A stretch of DNA of 64,000 bases from Rhodeus uyekii (GCA_037043235.1 JAWRVZ010000014.1:310001-374000); one strand, 5' to 3'; shown: positions 44,442-55,270, counted from the first letter of the stretch. Numbers and translations are program-made. The notes: a model not told the origin generated them from the sequence alone.

Positions 44442-44953
44442 TCAGCAAGGGTTAGATTTCAGTAAAGAGATAGCTCTGGGGAAGAAACTGTTCTTTATTC
44501 TGCTGGTTCTGGTCCGGAGACACCTGAAACGCCTGCCGGAGGGGAGGAGGGAGAACAGTCTAACAATCCTATTAACTTAGTCGGGATGATAGTGTTGAAT
44601 GCTGAGCTGAAGTCAACAAACAGCAGCCGTGCATAAGTGTTCTTATTGTCCAGGTGTCTGAGCACATAGTGCAGGTTGAAGATGTCTGTAAAAAAACTTT
44701 TGTAGTCACTGATGGCCTGGATGCCTTGCCACATGCGTTGAGGGTCAGAGTTGGAAAAGTGTCCCTCTATCTTCAGCTTGTAGCAGTGCTTGGCCTTTTT
44801 GATGCCCCTCTTCAGGTTTGCTCTGGATGTGTTGTAGGCTTGTGCATCTCCTGATCTGAAGGCAGTATTGCGTGTCTTCAACAGGAGTCGCACTTCCTTG
44901 TTCATCCATGGCTTCTGATTTGGGTAAGTGCAGTGTCTTCCCCCGCAGGCCAC
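44442..44953 (-). pseudogene. I/jockey-like LINE ORF2, internally deleted
   Basis: The frame reads NQKPWMNKEVRLLLKTRNTA, FRSGDAQAYNTSRANLKRG, IKKAKHCYKLKIEGHF and MWQGIQAISDYKS, then jumps to TDIFNLHYVLRHLDNKNTY and LLFVDFSSAFNTIIPTKL, the first catalytic aspartate of reverse transcriptase, before a second jump to the C-terminus. The YxDD box and most of the polymerase are missing. The stop codon (complement of TCA, 44442-44444) touches the minisatellite. Confidence 0.8.
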
Positions 44954-45175
44954 ACCTTGATGGTCTTCACTGATGGCTTCACACAGTTGATGAGGGGTGA
45001 ATATTTGGGGGTGAGGAACAGAGAGATGTGGTCTGATTGTCCCAGGTGGGGGAGAGGTGTCGCCACGTAAGCTCCAGCCATGTTTGTGTAGACATGGTCT
45101 AAGGTTTTGTTTCCTCTGGTGTGACAGGAAACATTCTAATGAAATTTGGGTAGCACAGTCTTTAAGTTAGAGTGA

Positions 45176-45595
45176 TTAAAATGTAATGTGTCTATATATG
45201 GTTTTCAGAAAGTAGAAACTTCACAAAATGCTGATTTACATACATTGACTGACATAAGCTGACATAACAGATCAGATGACGTGTGGTGTTAAACATCCAC
45301 ACAAAATTAGTATAATTTGATAGATCTTCTCATTCTGAACATCTTTGTAAGATGTCTATACATTGTGTGCACAAACTAGAAACTTCACAGAACTGTGCAC
45401 ATTAGGAGAACTAGTCAAATTGACAAAAAAACGTCATAACCGCTCAGATGGTTTTGCTACGTTTGAACCCCGGTGATTGCTGCTTGCAGCTATATTTCTA
45501 TTTGTAATTATTTACTTGAATAAATCTCAACTGCATATAGATAACAGTTATGACTTGTGGCTTTAAACCTTTATAAAGTGGTATAAATAAATGTA
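45176..45595. repeat. Decayed repeat stretch
   Basis: Two similar AGAAACTTCACA words (45213, 45380) and a GGTGATTGCTGCTTGCAGC end (45472-45490) suggest a decayed DNA element. No coding content. Confidence 0.35.
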
Positions 45596-47357
45596 CAGTG
45601 GTACCTCGGTTTACGAGTTTAATTCGTTCCAAGAGCGAGCTCGTAAACCAAAATGCTCGTACACCAAAACAAATTTCCCCATAAGAATGCACTAAAAATC
45701 AATTAATTCGTTCCACATGACCACAAATTTAAAATATTTTTTTTGGTTTTACCCTATTAATTGCAGTTAAAATTGTAACCATTAAGATCTCATATAAATA
45801 CTAATTAATAATTGACAATTAAACTCTAGAAATACTTGACAATTTACTGTAATGCACGTCAGGTTTGAGCAGCCTGCTTGGAGGAGAGAGAGGAGGGAGG
45901 AGAGGGGAGCGGGGAAAGCAAGGATGAAAGCAAATGAGTGAATTTATTATAATAGTGCAGAAAACAAAGAGTGATAATCCAGAGTTAAAGTCGTGGAACA
46001 TGGGAGCCGCAAAAGAACGAATTCGCGGGAGCCGCAAACGAACGAATTCGCGGGAGCCGCGAGAGAACGAATTCGCGGGAGCCGCGAAGGAACGAATTCG
46101 CGGGAGCCGCGAAGGAACGAATTCGCGGGAGCCGCGAAGGAACGAATTCGCGGGAGCCGCGAAGGAACGAATTCGCGGGAGCCGCGAAGGAACGAATTCG
46201 CGGGAGCCGTGAGAGAACTAGGGGAGCGCGGGGCACAAAGTAACGCGGAGTAAATAGTAACAGCGATTTTTTTAGATAGTTGCAGGGGCATAAATGTGAC
46301 GTGCTAAAGGGCTTTTCATCAGACTGTTTGCAGACGTCTTCTGGACATTTTTCGAGAAATTTCATAGAAGTTTGGATGAGAACCACAGGAAAAACTCTTT
46401 TGGCAGCATGTAAATATTTTTTGTTATAGTAGTTGTTTTTCGATTTTCAAAGAATGTGTGAAAGATTGTTAGTCTAATCTTATATTGTTATGATTACCAT
46501 CTTCTTGGCTAAAAGATGGTACCATTTTGAAAGACGTGAAAAACACATAGTGGCTGCTATCCGGTCCTGAAGTAAACAAGACAGTGCGGGGTTAGTTGTA
46601 ACACTAAGCGGCATTGAACAAGTTGCATCAATAATCATATATTTTGCATTGTATTAACCTATTAAAACGTTTTTCATGTAAAAAAAAATAAAGGAAAAAA
46701 GTTATGCTTATGATCATCAAGACGCAACTTTTTTAAACAAATAAAAATACGTGAATGAACTTGTATTGGATAACATGGTGTTACAACTAACCCGCTGTCT
46801 GTTAAAACGAGCCCCGCTCACGGGGTAAGAAGTCACATTTTACTCTTGCGCTTTTGCCGATACTGCAGAGAAACGGCAGGTCCGACGAACATGAAAACAG
46901 TGCTCATTTGTAGGAGAGGCTTATATGTTGTTTGTATAAAAATATGGTTTGTCTAACCCTATTACTTTGTTTATTATTTGGCTAAAACCGTGTATATTTC
47001 ACTACGTGAACAATGGTGATCACAATTAATTAATGTTTAGAATATGAGGTAAAAACTTCTGTAAATCACTTATAAAAATATCACTGTGGTGAATGATGCA
47101 GCCAATTAATGAGTTAAGGGGTTATAAAAGGGGTTGAAACCTCCTGACTGTGTTATGAGAGGCTGTCATTAGGATATTTAATGTAAAAATGCGCACAAGG
47201 ATGCTGAGCGTTAGGACTTTTTCCACACAGAACTGCGCATGGGTGAGGGAAAAATTTGCTCGCACTCCGATACAAAGCTCGTACACCGATTCAACCCTCC
47301 ATGCTCGTACACCGATTTTCTCGTATACCAAGTCGCTCGTAAACCGAGGTACCACTG
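45596..47357 (-). mobile_element. pogo-like element (CAGTGGTACC family) with minisatellite
   Basis: TA-flanked ends CAGTGGTACCTCGGTTTACG and inverse at 47338-47357. It aligns in reverse with 31841-32650, including ATCGGTGTACGAGCATGGAG words and the TCACTCTGGATTATCACTTTG stretch. It is larger because of a 25-bp repeat array and extra sequence at 46230-47000. No transposase. Confidence 0.9.
46002..46222. repeat. 25-bp minisatellite, EcoRI site in each unit
   Basis: About nine units of GGGAGCCGCGAAGG plus AACGAATTCGC, nearly identical in the middle and diverged at both ends, with eight GAATTC sites. The period is not a multiple of three and no unit has a stop, so several frames on both strands stay open (NEFAGAAKERIRGSREGT and the like). 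These are not genes. Confidence 0.95.
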
Positions 47358-47660
47358 TAATGTGACTTGACAGTATAGAGCCAAATTACAGAGCTCATGC
47401 AATTTATCCACATCACTGATCTTATGCTTCTTTAACAGTTATTTTCTCGCTGATGTTATTATTATTTTTTTGTATGTTTATTTTGTACTGAGTATAAAGC
47501 ATGCAGTACATATTTGCTTATTTCTAAATAAAGCTCTCAAAAGTGTAAACGGCGTCAGGATGGGGTATTTTAAACTTATTTCATGTGGAAAAAAAGCAAA
47601 TTCCTGGCATATAAATCCATATTATACTCAATACATTGGAATTTAAATTTAGACACCTAC

Positions 47661-47744
47661 CTGATCAAACAACTGTTTGCCAGTGGTGCTGGGTTGGATG
47701 GCAAATTCCAGCTCTGCATCCATAGTAGTCACACGCACATTAAT
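47661..47744 (-). CDS. rdx: Radixin-type ERM gene, first large FERM exon (84 bp)
   Basis: Twenty-eight codons, INVRVTTMDAELEFAIQPST then TGKQLFDQ. The acceptor TTTTACAG|ATTAAT and donor GATCAG|GTAGGT are canonical. This is the start of the FERM F1 lobe and normally follows a tiny first coding exon (MPKP in radixin). That exon was not found between here and base 64000. INVRVTTMDAELEFAIQP is shared by radixin and, with small changes, moesin and ezrin; the radixin call comes from the next exons. Phase continues exactly into 43154-43249. Confidence 0.93.
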
Positions 47745-48239
47745 CTGTAAAACAGGAATATAAAAAAATATAGATTTATATTTAAAAAATAAATATTAAT
47801 GCCAAATTATCGTGATTGTCCATTTTCAGTTGAGTTGAAACCGATTACCATCTCCTTCTCTAAAAATTAACGTCCAAAAATATATGATAAATAGATTCCG
47901 TAGTTTGCCAGATACGACTATGTAACAACTTCAACCAGACTCGCAAGGTATACGTACAGTATTGTTCAAAATAATAGCAGTACAATGTGACTAACCAGAA
48001 TAATCCAGGTTTTTAGTATATTTTTTATTGCTACGTGGCAAACAAGTTACCAGTAGTTGCAGTAGATTCTCAGAAAACAAACAAGACCCAGCATTCATGA
48101 TATGCACGCTATTAAGTTAGTTGAAAGGAGTGTGTTAAAAAAAGTGTCTGCCGTTGACTGTACAAACTCAAAACTATTTTTTACAAACATTTTTGTTTCT
48201 AGGATTTAGCAATATCCTGTGAATCACTAAACTAATATT

Positions 48240-48995
48240 TAGTTGTATGACCACAGTTTTTTTAAAACTGCTTCACATCTGTGGCATGGAGTCAACTTGT
48301 GGCACCTTTCAGCTGTTAATCCACCCCATGATTCTTTAACAACATTCCACAATTCATTTACATTTCTTGGTTTTGCTTCAGAAACAGCATTTTTGATATC
48401 ACCCCACAAGTTCGCAATTGGACTATGGTAATAAAATTAATTTTGTTGGTTTGGAATGAAGACTTTGCTTGTTTACTAGTGTGTTTGGGGTCATTGTCTT
48501 GTTAAAACAACCATTTCAAGGGCATTTCCTCTTCAGCATAAGACAACATGACAAGTATTTTGACTTAGGCAAACTGATCCATGATCCCTGGTATGCAATA
48601 AATAGGCCACCATAGTAGGAGAAACATGCCCATATCCTGATGCTTGCACCACCATGCTTCACTATCTTCACTGTGTACTGTGGCTTGAATTCAGAGTTTG
48701 GAGGTTATCTCACAAACTGTCTGTGGCCCTTGGACACAAAAAGAACAATTGTACTCTCATCAGTGAACAAAATGTTCCTCCATTTCTCTTTAGGCCAGTT
48801 GGTGTCAAATTGTAACCTCTGCTGCACATGTCTTTTTTAACAGAGGGACTTTACGGGGAATTCTTGAAAATAGATTATGTTCACACAGATGTCTTCTAAC
48901 TGTCACAGTACTTACAGGTAACTCCAGACTGTCTTTGATCATCCTGGACGTAATCATTGACTGAGCCTTTGCCATTCTGGTTATTCTTCGATTCT
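48240..48995 (-). pseudogene. Tc1-like transposase remnant
   Basis: Read leftwards: RRITRMAKAQSMITSRMIKD and VTVRRHLCEHNLFSRIPRKV (second HTH region), then FDTNWPKEKWRNILFTDEST with the first catalytic aspartate, and VKHGGASIRIWACFSY. The second aspartate and glutamate regions are in frames broken by stops. The first HTH is missing where the DIRS sequence begins at about 48998. Inactive. Confidence 0.8.
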
Positions 48996-48997
48996 TC

Positions 48998-49428
48998 GCG
49001 CCAGAAACCGGACACGGTAGCCTAGAGGAGTGTCTGAAGCAAGCCCGGAAGGCGTGAGGAGCTGAGGCCAAAGACGTAGCATCTCGTTCCTTCTTCAGGG
49101 AACTACGGTTACGTACGTAACCTGAGATGTTCCCTTTCAAGGGAACTCATGCTGCGTAGTGAAACGTATACCACGAATACCACTGAGGTGGCATTGGTAT
49201 ACGTTTCATTACGCAGCATGAGTTCCCTTGAAAGGCTCACTACGAGAGGATCCATGTTCCCAGAGCGGAGTTGAGGTCGAGCTGATAAAACCTCAAGAAT
49301 GTGTGCGGATAGGACCAGCCTGCCGCAATCACAGACATCAGACAAGGAAACACCTGATAGAATAGCCTTAGAGGCCGCCATGCTCCTAGTTGAGTAGGCA
49401 CAGACCCTCAGAGGAGGCCGGGATCTGT
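48998..49428 (-). mobile_element. DIRS right-end fragment (copy E) inside the Tc1 element
   Basis: It contains the recombinase end on the minus strand (RSRPPLRVCAYSTRSMAASK, ILSGVSLSDVC) and the complementary region with CCTTTCAAGGGAACTCATGC. A further 35 bases of DIRS terminus (GCGTTCGACGCAGCTTGAAAGGGAAC) lie beyond the Gypsy element at 53963-53997. Confidence 0.8.
49133..49237. repeat. Near-perfect 42-bp hairpin in DIRS complementary region
   Basis: Arms 49133-49174 and 49196-49237 (CCTTTCAAGGGAACTCATGC ... inverse) differ at one or two positions around a loop of about 21 bases. It matches the self-complementary region DIRS elements use to close circles. Confidence 0.85.
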
Positions 49429-49747
49429 CTCTGTGACAGAAACCAGGCAGTGAGTCGATAACACAATAGCAGTCGAAATGGCAAACTACTCCAAGGGATA
49501 ATCCAGAAACAGAGATCAGAATAAACAGGCAATGGGTCAATAACGAGGCAATAGTTAGTGAACAGATAAACGCTTGGTAAGGCAGTGAAACTGGCAATAC
49601 TTCGCAATACTTCTGCCCACGCTTAATATGGCTGCTGGACAGGAAGCAGTTGTAGAGGGAGTGGTACCAGTCAGAACTTGGGTGAGGGCTCCCTCGGTTG
49701 GCGTGGTGTTACAGAACCCCCCCCTTCTAGGAGCGCCTCCTAGCGCT

Positions 49748-50077
49748 CTACGTGGACGTCCCCCGTGGTCGTGGCGCTGGTTGATCGGGTCTGGCTCGAT
49801 GAAATTCCTCAATGAGGGACGGATCCAGGATGTCGTGGGCGGCTACCCACGACCTCTCCTCAGGCCCATAGCCCTCCCAGTCTACCAAGTATTTGAGTTG
49901 ACCCCTTCTGCGCCTTGAATCCAGCAACTCATGGACTTTGTATGCTGGTGATCCGTCTACATCCAACAGTAGGGGTGGCTCTTGGCTCTCGGCATTGGGG
50001 TCAACACCCGGGTGGGCCGGTTTGAGGAGCGAGACATGGAAGGAGGGAGAAACACGATAGTTAGTAGGAAGCTCCAA
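49748..50077 (-). pseudogene. Gypsy integrase C-terminal chromodomain
   Basis: It reads MELPTNYRVSPSFHVSLLKP, then VHELLDSRRRRGQLKYLVDW and EGYGPEERSWVAAHDILDPS. The aromatic cage and YLVDWEGYGPEERSW block define a chromodomain, which in chromoviruses guides integration to marked chromatin. The segment is uninterrupted and ends just before the polypurine tract. Upstream RPHPHYQPGQRVWLSTRDLK in another frame (50220-50160) is the usual linker. Confidence 0.9.
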
Positions 50078-50229
50078 CTGGTACGTGACATCATTAATTT
50101 GCCTGAGAATCTTGAATGGGCCAACATTTCTGGGGCTGAGCTTCCTGCTTGGTAGCCGCAGCTTGAGGTCCCTCGTGGAGAGCCAGACCCGCTGTCCAGG
50201 TTGGTAATGAGGGTGTGGGCGACGACGTC

Positions 50230-50950
50230 AGTTGGCCTGGAACTCTTGGGCTCTAATGGCTCTCTGTAACCGGACATGGGCGCTATCCCACACCCTCTCA
50301 CTCCGCTTGATCCAGTCGTTGACTGCTGGGACTGATGAGGGTTCTCCTGACCACGCGAACAAGGGCGGTTGGTATCCCAAGACACATTGGAATGGTGTCA
50401 TGCCAGTGGAAGAGTGAGTGAGGGAGTTTTGGGCATACTCAGCCCATGGGAGGAATTCTGTCCATCGATGTTGCTCGCGACTGCTGTAGCTTCTCAAGTA
50501 CCTGCTGATTTCTTAATTCAGCCGTTCCACTTAGTCCATTAGACTGTGGGTGATACCCTGAGGTAAGATTGACGTTGACATCCAGGTGTCTGCAAAAGGC
50601 TCTCCAAACCTGGGATGTGAACTGAGTTCCTCTGTCGGTGACAATGTCCTCAGGGATACCATAGACCCGAAAGACATGTTGGAAGAGGGCTTGTGCGGTC
50701 TCCATGGCTGTAGGAAGGCCTTTTAACGGAACTAGGCGACAGGATTTAGAGAATTAATCGATGATGACTAGGATAGTTGTGAAGCCATTTGAGGGGGGAA
50801 GATCCGTGACAAAGTCTATAGACAAGTGTGACCAAGGGCGGTGAGGGATTGGAAGGGGCTGGCGAAGACCCGAGGGTAACTGCTTGGGGGTCTTGGACTG
50901 AGCACAAACATGACATGACTTGACATATATTGCAACCTGCTTAGTCATTC
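50230..50950 (-). pseudogene. Gypsy integrase, catalytic glutamate out of frame
   Basis: CHVCAQSKTPKQLPSGL (zinc-binding end), PWSHLSIDFVTDLPPS (first Asp), GIPEDIVTDRGTQFTSQVWR (second Asp) and SGYHPQSNGL are read in order over two frames (50948-50754; 50705-50439). Where the family has the catalytic Glu (QxERxNQ) a small indel puts VERLN out of phase. The HHCC start is at about 51100-50950. The tail includes WAEYAQNSLTHSSTGMTPFQ (50497-50228). Inactive. Confidence 0.85.
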
Positions 50951-50957
50951 ATGGCCA

Positions 50958-51300
50958 TCAAAAGGAGTTTTGTAGGAGACGGAGGGTACGAGAAATTCCA
51001 GGGTGACCTGAGCCTAGAGACGTGTGGACCCACTGCATGACCCGTTGGCGAAGAGTTTGTGGTACATAATGTTTGTTTGGAGGACAGTTGGCTGGTGGTG
51101 GTTCTTGTTGGTGGGCTTGTTGACTCTCCTCCATTAGGTCCCAAGAGACTGGAACTAAAATGACTGTTGGAGGGAGAATAGGTTCAGGTGATATATTCTC
51201 TGCTGGAGGATCATGGCGTCTGGATAGAGCATCAGCTTTTTCAGTGGTAAATTTGTTCTTGAGTTTACTGAAAGCCCGGTCAGCTTCATCTGACCATTTG
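50958..51300 (-). pseudogene. Gypsy RNase H, almost wholly deleted
   Basis: After SDEADRAFSKLKNKFTTEKA the frame passes straight to DALSRRHDPPAENISPEP. In the family this start (LKxxFTTAPIL) and this end (KADALSRRH) are about 120 residues apart and enclose all RNase H catalytic residues. The loss is in frame at about 51240-51255. The protein continues toward the integrase zinc region with a shift at about 50950-51144. Confidence 0.8.
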
Positions 51301-52270
51301 AGCTTAGCAGGTTTACCTCTTAAGAGCGATGTCAGTGGAGAAGCAACTTGACTGTAGTTTCTAATGAAACGCCTGTAAAAGTTTGCGAAGCCTAGGAACC
51401 TCTGCAATTCTTTTATGGTGGTAGGTTGAGGCCATTCGGTGACAGCTTGGACCTTGGTTTCGTCTATCTTGACACCTTGAGGGCTGATGTTGTACCCCAA
51501 GAAGGTTGTTTGTTTGACATGGAATTCACATTTTTCAGCTTTCACATACAACCGATTTTCCAGTAGCCGGGTGAGTACAGTCTTGACATGATTAATGTGA
51601 TCAGCTTCAGACTTTGAATATATTAGGATGTCATCGATGTAGGCCACAACATAGAGGTTCAAAAGATCTCGTTGATGAAGAACTGGAAAACTGCTGGAGC
51701 ATTAGCAAGTCCATAGGGCATGAAGAGATATTCATAGTGTCCTCTAGCTGTGAGGAAAGCCGTCTTCCATTCATCCCCTTCACGAATCCGGATTAAATTG
51801 TACGCACTTCTAAGATCAAGTTTTGTGTAGATCTTGGCTTCGCGTAGTTGTTCTAGGGCTGCAGGAACTAGTGGAAGGGGATAACGGAACTTAACTGTGA
51901 TGTTGTTCAATCCTCTGTAATCAATACACGGACGTAAGCCCCCACCCTTCTTCTCCACAAAGAAAAACCCTGCAGTAGCTGGGGAAGTGGAAGGATGGAT
52001 AAACCCAGAATTCAAAGCCTCTTCAATATACTCCTCCATGGCTTGGGTTTCATTACGGGACAGAGAATACACTTTACTTTTGGGTGGCATGGTGCCAGAC
52101 AACAGATCAATGGTGCAGTCCCAAGGTCGGTACGGGGGGAGTTGCGTGGCTTTAGTTTTACTAAAAACTTCGGCAAGGTCCTTATAACAGTCTGGAATCT
52201 TTGTAATTTGTTTGGTGTCTGGACTTTCAATGCTTGTGGTAAGACAGGGCTGGACTATGTTCAGGTGCAT
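51300..52270 (-). pseudogene. Gypsy reverse transcriptase, frameshifted before the active site
   Basis: The first frame (52270-51659) holds ATQLPPYRPWDCTIDLLSGT, FVEKKGGGLRPCIDYRGLN, TKLDLRSAYNLIRIREGDEW and LMPYGLANAPAVFQFFINEI. It then hits a stop because a few bases are missing. The second frame (from 51662) continues LYVVAYIDDILIYSKS with the catalytic YIDD (about 51630), then FLGYNISPQGVKIDETKV and LQRFLGFANFYRRFIRNYS. Catalytic residues are present but in two phases. Confidence 0.88.
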
Positions 52271-52289
52271 ACAATGACTCAGACCTCAG

Positions 52290-52690
52290 GCAGAATTCAG
52301 ACCAATGAGTTATCTTGCCAGAGTGCCAGGAGAGAACTGGGTCATGGGTAAACAGCCAGGGAAAACCAAGGATGACATCATATGTAGGCGAGTCAACGAC
52401 ATAGAAGGAGATAGTCTCTTGGTGGAATAATCCAACATAAAGTTGCAGGGGTTGTGTCTGCTTAGTAATTCCACTTCCAATGGGTGCGTCGTTGATAGCG
52501 CTGATCTTGATAGGTGGTTTACAAGGTTGCGTAGGAATGTTGAATTTAGTGATGAGGTCCTTGTGAATGAGGTTCAGGGCCGCTCCAGAGTCGATCAGTG
52601 CTATTAAATCAACAGAGGTACTTTCAGTAGTTAACCGAACAGGAAAAGTCAATGACTTATTGGGGAGAAGAAAGAGTTGGTCAATATTTA
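52290..52690 (-). pseudogene. Gypsy aspartic protease
   Basis: In the same frame as the zinc knuckle: LIALIDSGAALNLIHKDL has the active-site DSG, and YDVILGFPWLFTHDPVLSWH follows at the usual distance (the ILGxxWL block). The segment itself is uninterrupted. The retropepsin would cut Gag-Pol. It ends before RT with a frame change at about 52250. Confidence 0.82.
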
Positions 52691-53644
52691 CCCGGGTGGC
52701 AGTCGTGGTTATTCTCCGGGTCTTGTGAGGGCATCCCATGCTTATGTGTCCTGCCTCACCACAGTAAAAGCACAGGTTGAATTGCCGCCCACGAATTCTC
52801 TCCTCCTCAGAGAGTCTGGAGAGCCCTTGCTCCATATGTCCTTGACTGGGTAATGATTCAAGTGTTGAGGGAAGCAGTGGAACATGGCATGGCTGACGTG
52901 TGGTAGGAAAGCTTGACCATGAACATTGGTTAGAACCTTTCTTGAGTGCATTCTTCATTAAATTGTCAATTTTAATGGCAAGCGTGACATAATCAGAGAA
53001 TGAAGAGCTCTTACCCTTGCAGCTCGGTTTGCAGACCTTCATTTAAACCTTGTTGAAACACTGCTTTTAGTGAAACATCATTCCATCCACTCTGCGCTGC
53101 AAGCGTTCTGAACTCGATGGCATACTCAGCAGCAGTACGATTGCCTTGAGCCATTTGAAGCAGTTGCATTGATATGTTTTTTCCCCCAGCAGGATATTCA
53201 AACACATCTTGTAACTGTTGAATGAAGTAATCATAGGAGGTTCTGAACCTCAGATCAGCCTCCCAAACAACCGCAGCCCAATCGATCGCTTTACCTGAGA
53301 GAAGTGTCATCAGGAAGGCACACTTTTTCTCATAAGAATTAGTTTTCCTTCTGGTTGTCAAAATAAATCGCCACCTGACGAATAAACCCTCTACATTGTT
53401 CAGCAGAACCATCAAACTTATCAGGCAAAGCGAAACTTACTGTTAGGAGCACAGGTGGAGGAAAGGATAGAATATAGTGGATCAGATATTAATTGGCTGC
53501 TTGAAGCTTGTTGAACTGTTCCATGGATCCTTGAAGCACTTGACTTTGGTAAGTGAAGGTTGCTTGAAGCTCTGAAACTTCTGCTGGATTCATGGTAGGC
53601 GAAGTATTCTGTAATGATGAGGCTGAAGCCGTGTCAGAATCCAT
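52690..53644 (-). pseudogene. Gypsy gag with one zinc knuckle
   Basis: It forms the capsid-like particle. From ATG 53644 the protein starts MDSDTASASSLQ. After a frameshift at about 53430-53490 the capsid core follows (RKTNSYEKKCAFLMTLLSGK, AIDWAAVVWEAD, AEYAIEFRTLAAQSGWND), then another shift at about 53040. The nucleocapsid knuckle CFYCGEAGHISMGC (C-X2-C-X4-H-X4-C) lies at about 52738-52780. Confidence 0.82.
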
Positions 53645-54045
53645 GTGCAGAGTTTTATTAGGGCAATCCAGATCAGAGACAGAAACCAGGCAGTGAGTCG
53701 ATAACACAATAGCAGTCAAAATGGCAAACTACTCCAAGGGATAATCCAGAAACAGAGATCAGAATAAACAGGCAATGGGTCAATAACGAGGCAATAGTTA
53801 GTGAACAGATAAACGCTTGGTAAGGCAGTGAAACTGGCAATACTTCGCAATGTATGTTTGTTGCCCACGCTTAATATGGCTGCTGGACAGGAAGCAGTTG
53901 CAGAGGGAGTGGTACCAGTCAGAACTCGGGTGAGGGCTCCTTCTGCTGGCGTGGTATTACATCCCCTAGCGTTCGACGCAGCTTGAAAGGGAACTGTATT
54001 ATTCTGGTAAGTCACATTGTACTGCTATTAGTTTGAACAACACTG

Positions 54046-55198
54046 TATAACTCTACTAATTACTAATAAATAATTATTTATGGGCCTTGTGCCACTTTTA
54101 GTGAAACTAACGTGCTGTTGCTACTAATGTAGCCTCAGATAGCTAAAAGGACATGCAGTCAGGCGCCGGGCCTGGGCAATTAGTTACCGGCTGCATACCG
54201 GACAAATATTACATTACGCTAAAACTCTGTTTTATTGTTCTGCTCAAATTATCTTTACTTAAAATTGTCATATACTGAGCTTGTTCTTTTCCTGTCATCT
54301 ATTGGAATATCTAAAATGCAGGTTTTCCTAAAATATATCATTATGAGAACACATTGTACACATGAACAAAATCAAATCTTTAGTCAATACTTGACTCTTT
54401 TACTTGGCCTTATGAAAAAGTAACATAGTTCTAGTAATTGTTTAACTATAGCATTTGTTACAATAACAATGTAATTACAGGTAAGATGACTAATAGTTCC
54501 TCATTACCACGCTTAGGCTAATGTTCACTTTTTCCTTATTTTATTATCTATAGCATTTACTACGAAAAAAAGCAACAATAGTTACAATGTGGCAGTTGTA
54601 ATATAAATCTTTAGTAAAATATATTTTCCCTTAACATTTTATCTACTATAAATTCTAGTTGATCAAAATTAACCACAATAAATACAATAGAATGTGATAA
54701 GTTTTAGTAAAAGTGAATCTAATTCTTCTTTTTTTTGGTGTGGGTGAAAAAAGGTACGAGAAAGGGCGAGAAGGAATGTTACAGATTAAAATATAGAAGT
54801 CTTATAGCACCGTGGCCCAGTGACCTACAATGTTTATATCCAACATAATTCACCTTTTGACTTTCTAGAAATCTCGAAGAGCTTGATTAGTGTAATGGAT
54901 GGTACTCACAGGCAGAAATCCAAATGCGTGTCTTTTAATAAGAGTAGTCATACAGACAGGGTTAATCAGGACAGCCAGAGAACATACATAAACAATATTT
55001 TAAACAAGATTTAAGTGTGTTTGTTTAGGTTTGGATCTAAACGCTACAAGAGTTTGTTTGTTTGTTCATTGACTACTATTAGTATTAATGTATTTATCTC
55101 CAACAAAAGTTTAAATATTGAGCCACCCAACCACAAGATCCCATGATATTAATAAGTGACAATATTTCCTGTTGAGGTGAAAAGCTGTCTTGTGATAT
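54046..55198. other. Unassigned AT-rich stretch
   Basis: No coding content, clear repeat ends or splice-bounded frames noticed. A short GC-rich patch lies at 54153-54185. Confidence 0.45.

Positions 55199-55269
<71 letters not shown>
55199..55269. repeat. (TAGA)n microsatellite as retroposon tail
   Basis: About 17 tetranucleotide units directly next to the AATAAA-like tail of the minus-strand unit, so it probably grew from a LINE-type terminal repeat. Confidence 0.93.

Positions 55270-55270
<1 letters not shown>

Larger units (their letters stand above)
44225..45175 (-). mobile_element. I/jockey-like LINE fragment with minisatellite 3' UTR
   Basis: Read leftwards: endonuclease end (45170-44960), connector and a small piece of reverse transcriptase (44953-44560), the C-terminal end of ORF2 (44540-44442), then a G-rich minisatellite (44441-44225). 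Large internal deletions join these pieces. Same family as 58683-61228 and a relative of 19540-20312. Confidence 0.78.
49429..53962 (-). mobile_element. Ty3/Gypsy chromodomain retrotransposon
   Basis: Two LTRs of about 290-300 bases (right 53670-53962, left 49429-49720) share AACCAGGCAGTGAGTCGATA and about 95% of positions by eye. On the minus strand they begin TGTAA(C/T)ACCACGCC. The left LTR is preceded by an AGAAGGGGGGGG polypurine tract (49721-49735). Order gag, protease, RT, integrase, chromodomain fits chromoviruses. Multiple defects make it inactive. It lies inside DIRS copy E. Confidence 0.9.
47957..54045 (-). mobile_element. Tc1-like element, outer layer of Tc1 > DIRS > Gypsy nest
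   Basis: TA-flanked inverted ends of about 48 bases: CAGTATTGTTCAAA-ATAGCAGTACAATGTGACT (47957) and the inverse of 53998-54045, with about four differences. Only the transposase C-terminal two thirds (48240-48995) and the two ends remain. The rest was replaced or separated by a DIRS segment that itself holds a Gypsy element. Confidence 0.88.

Noticed and set aside
45934..46386. Four overlapping open frames on both strands as a repetitive protein gene
   Set aside because: They are the 25-bp minisatellite read in different phases; no start context, domain or splice sites.
29597..47744. Radixin sequence as a processed retrocopy
   Set aside because: The three pieces are separated by kilobases and have canonical acceptor and donor sites, so they are exons.
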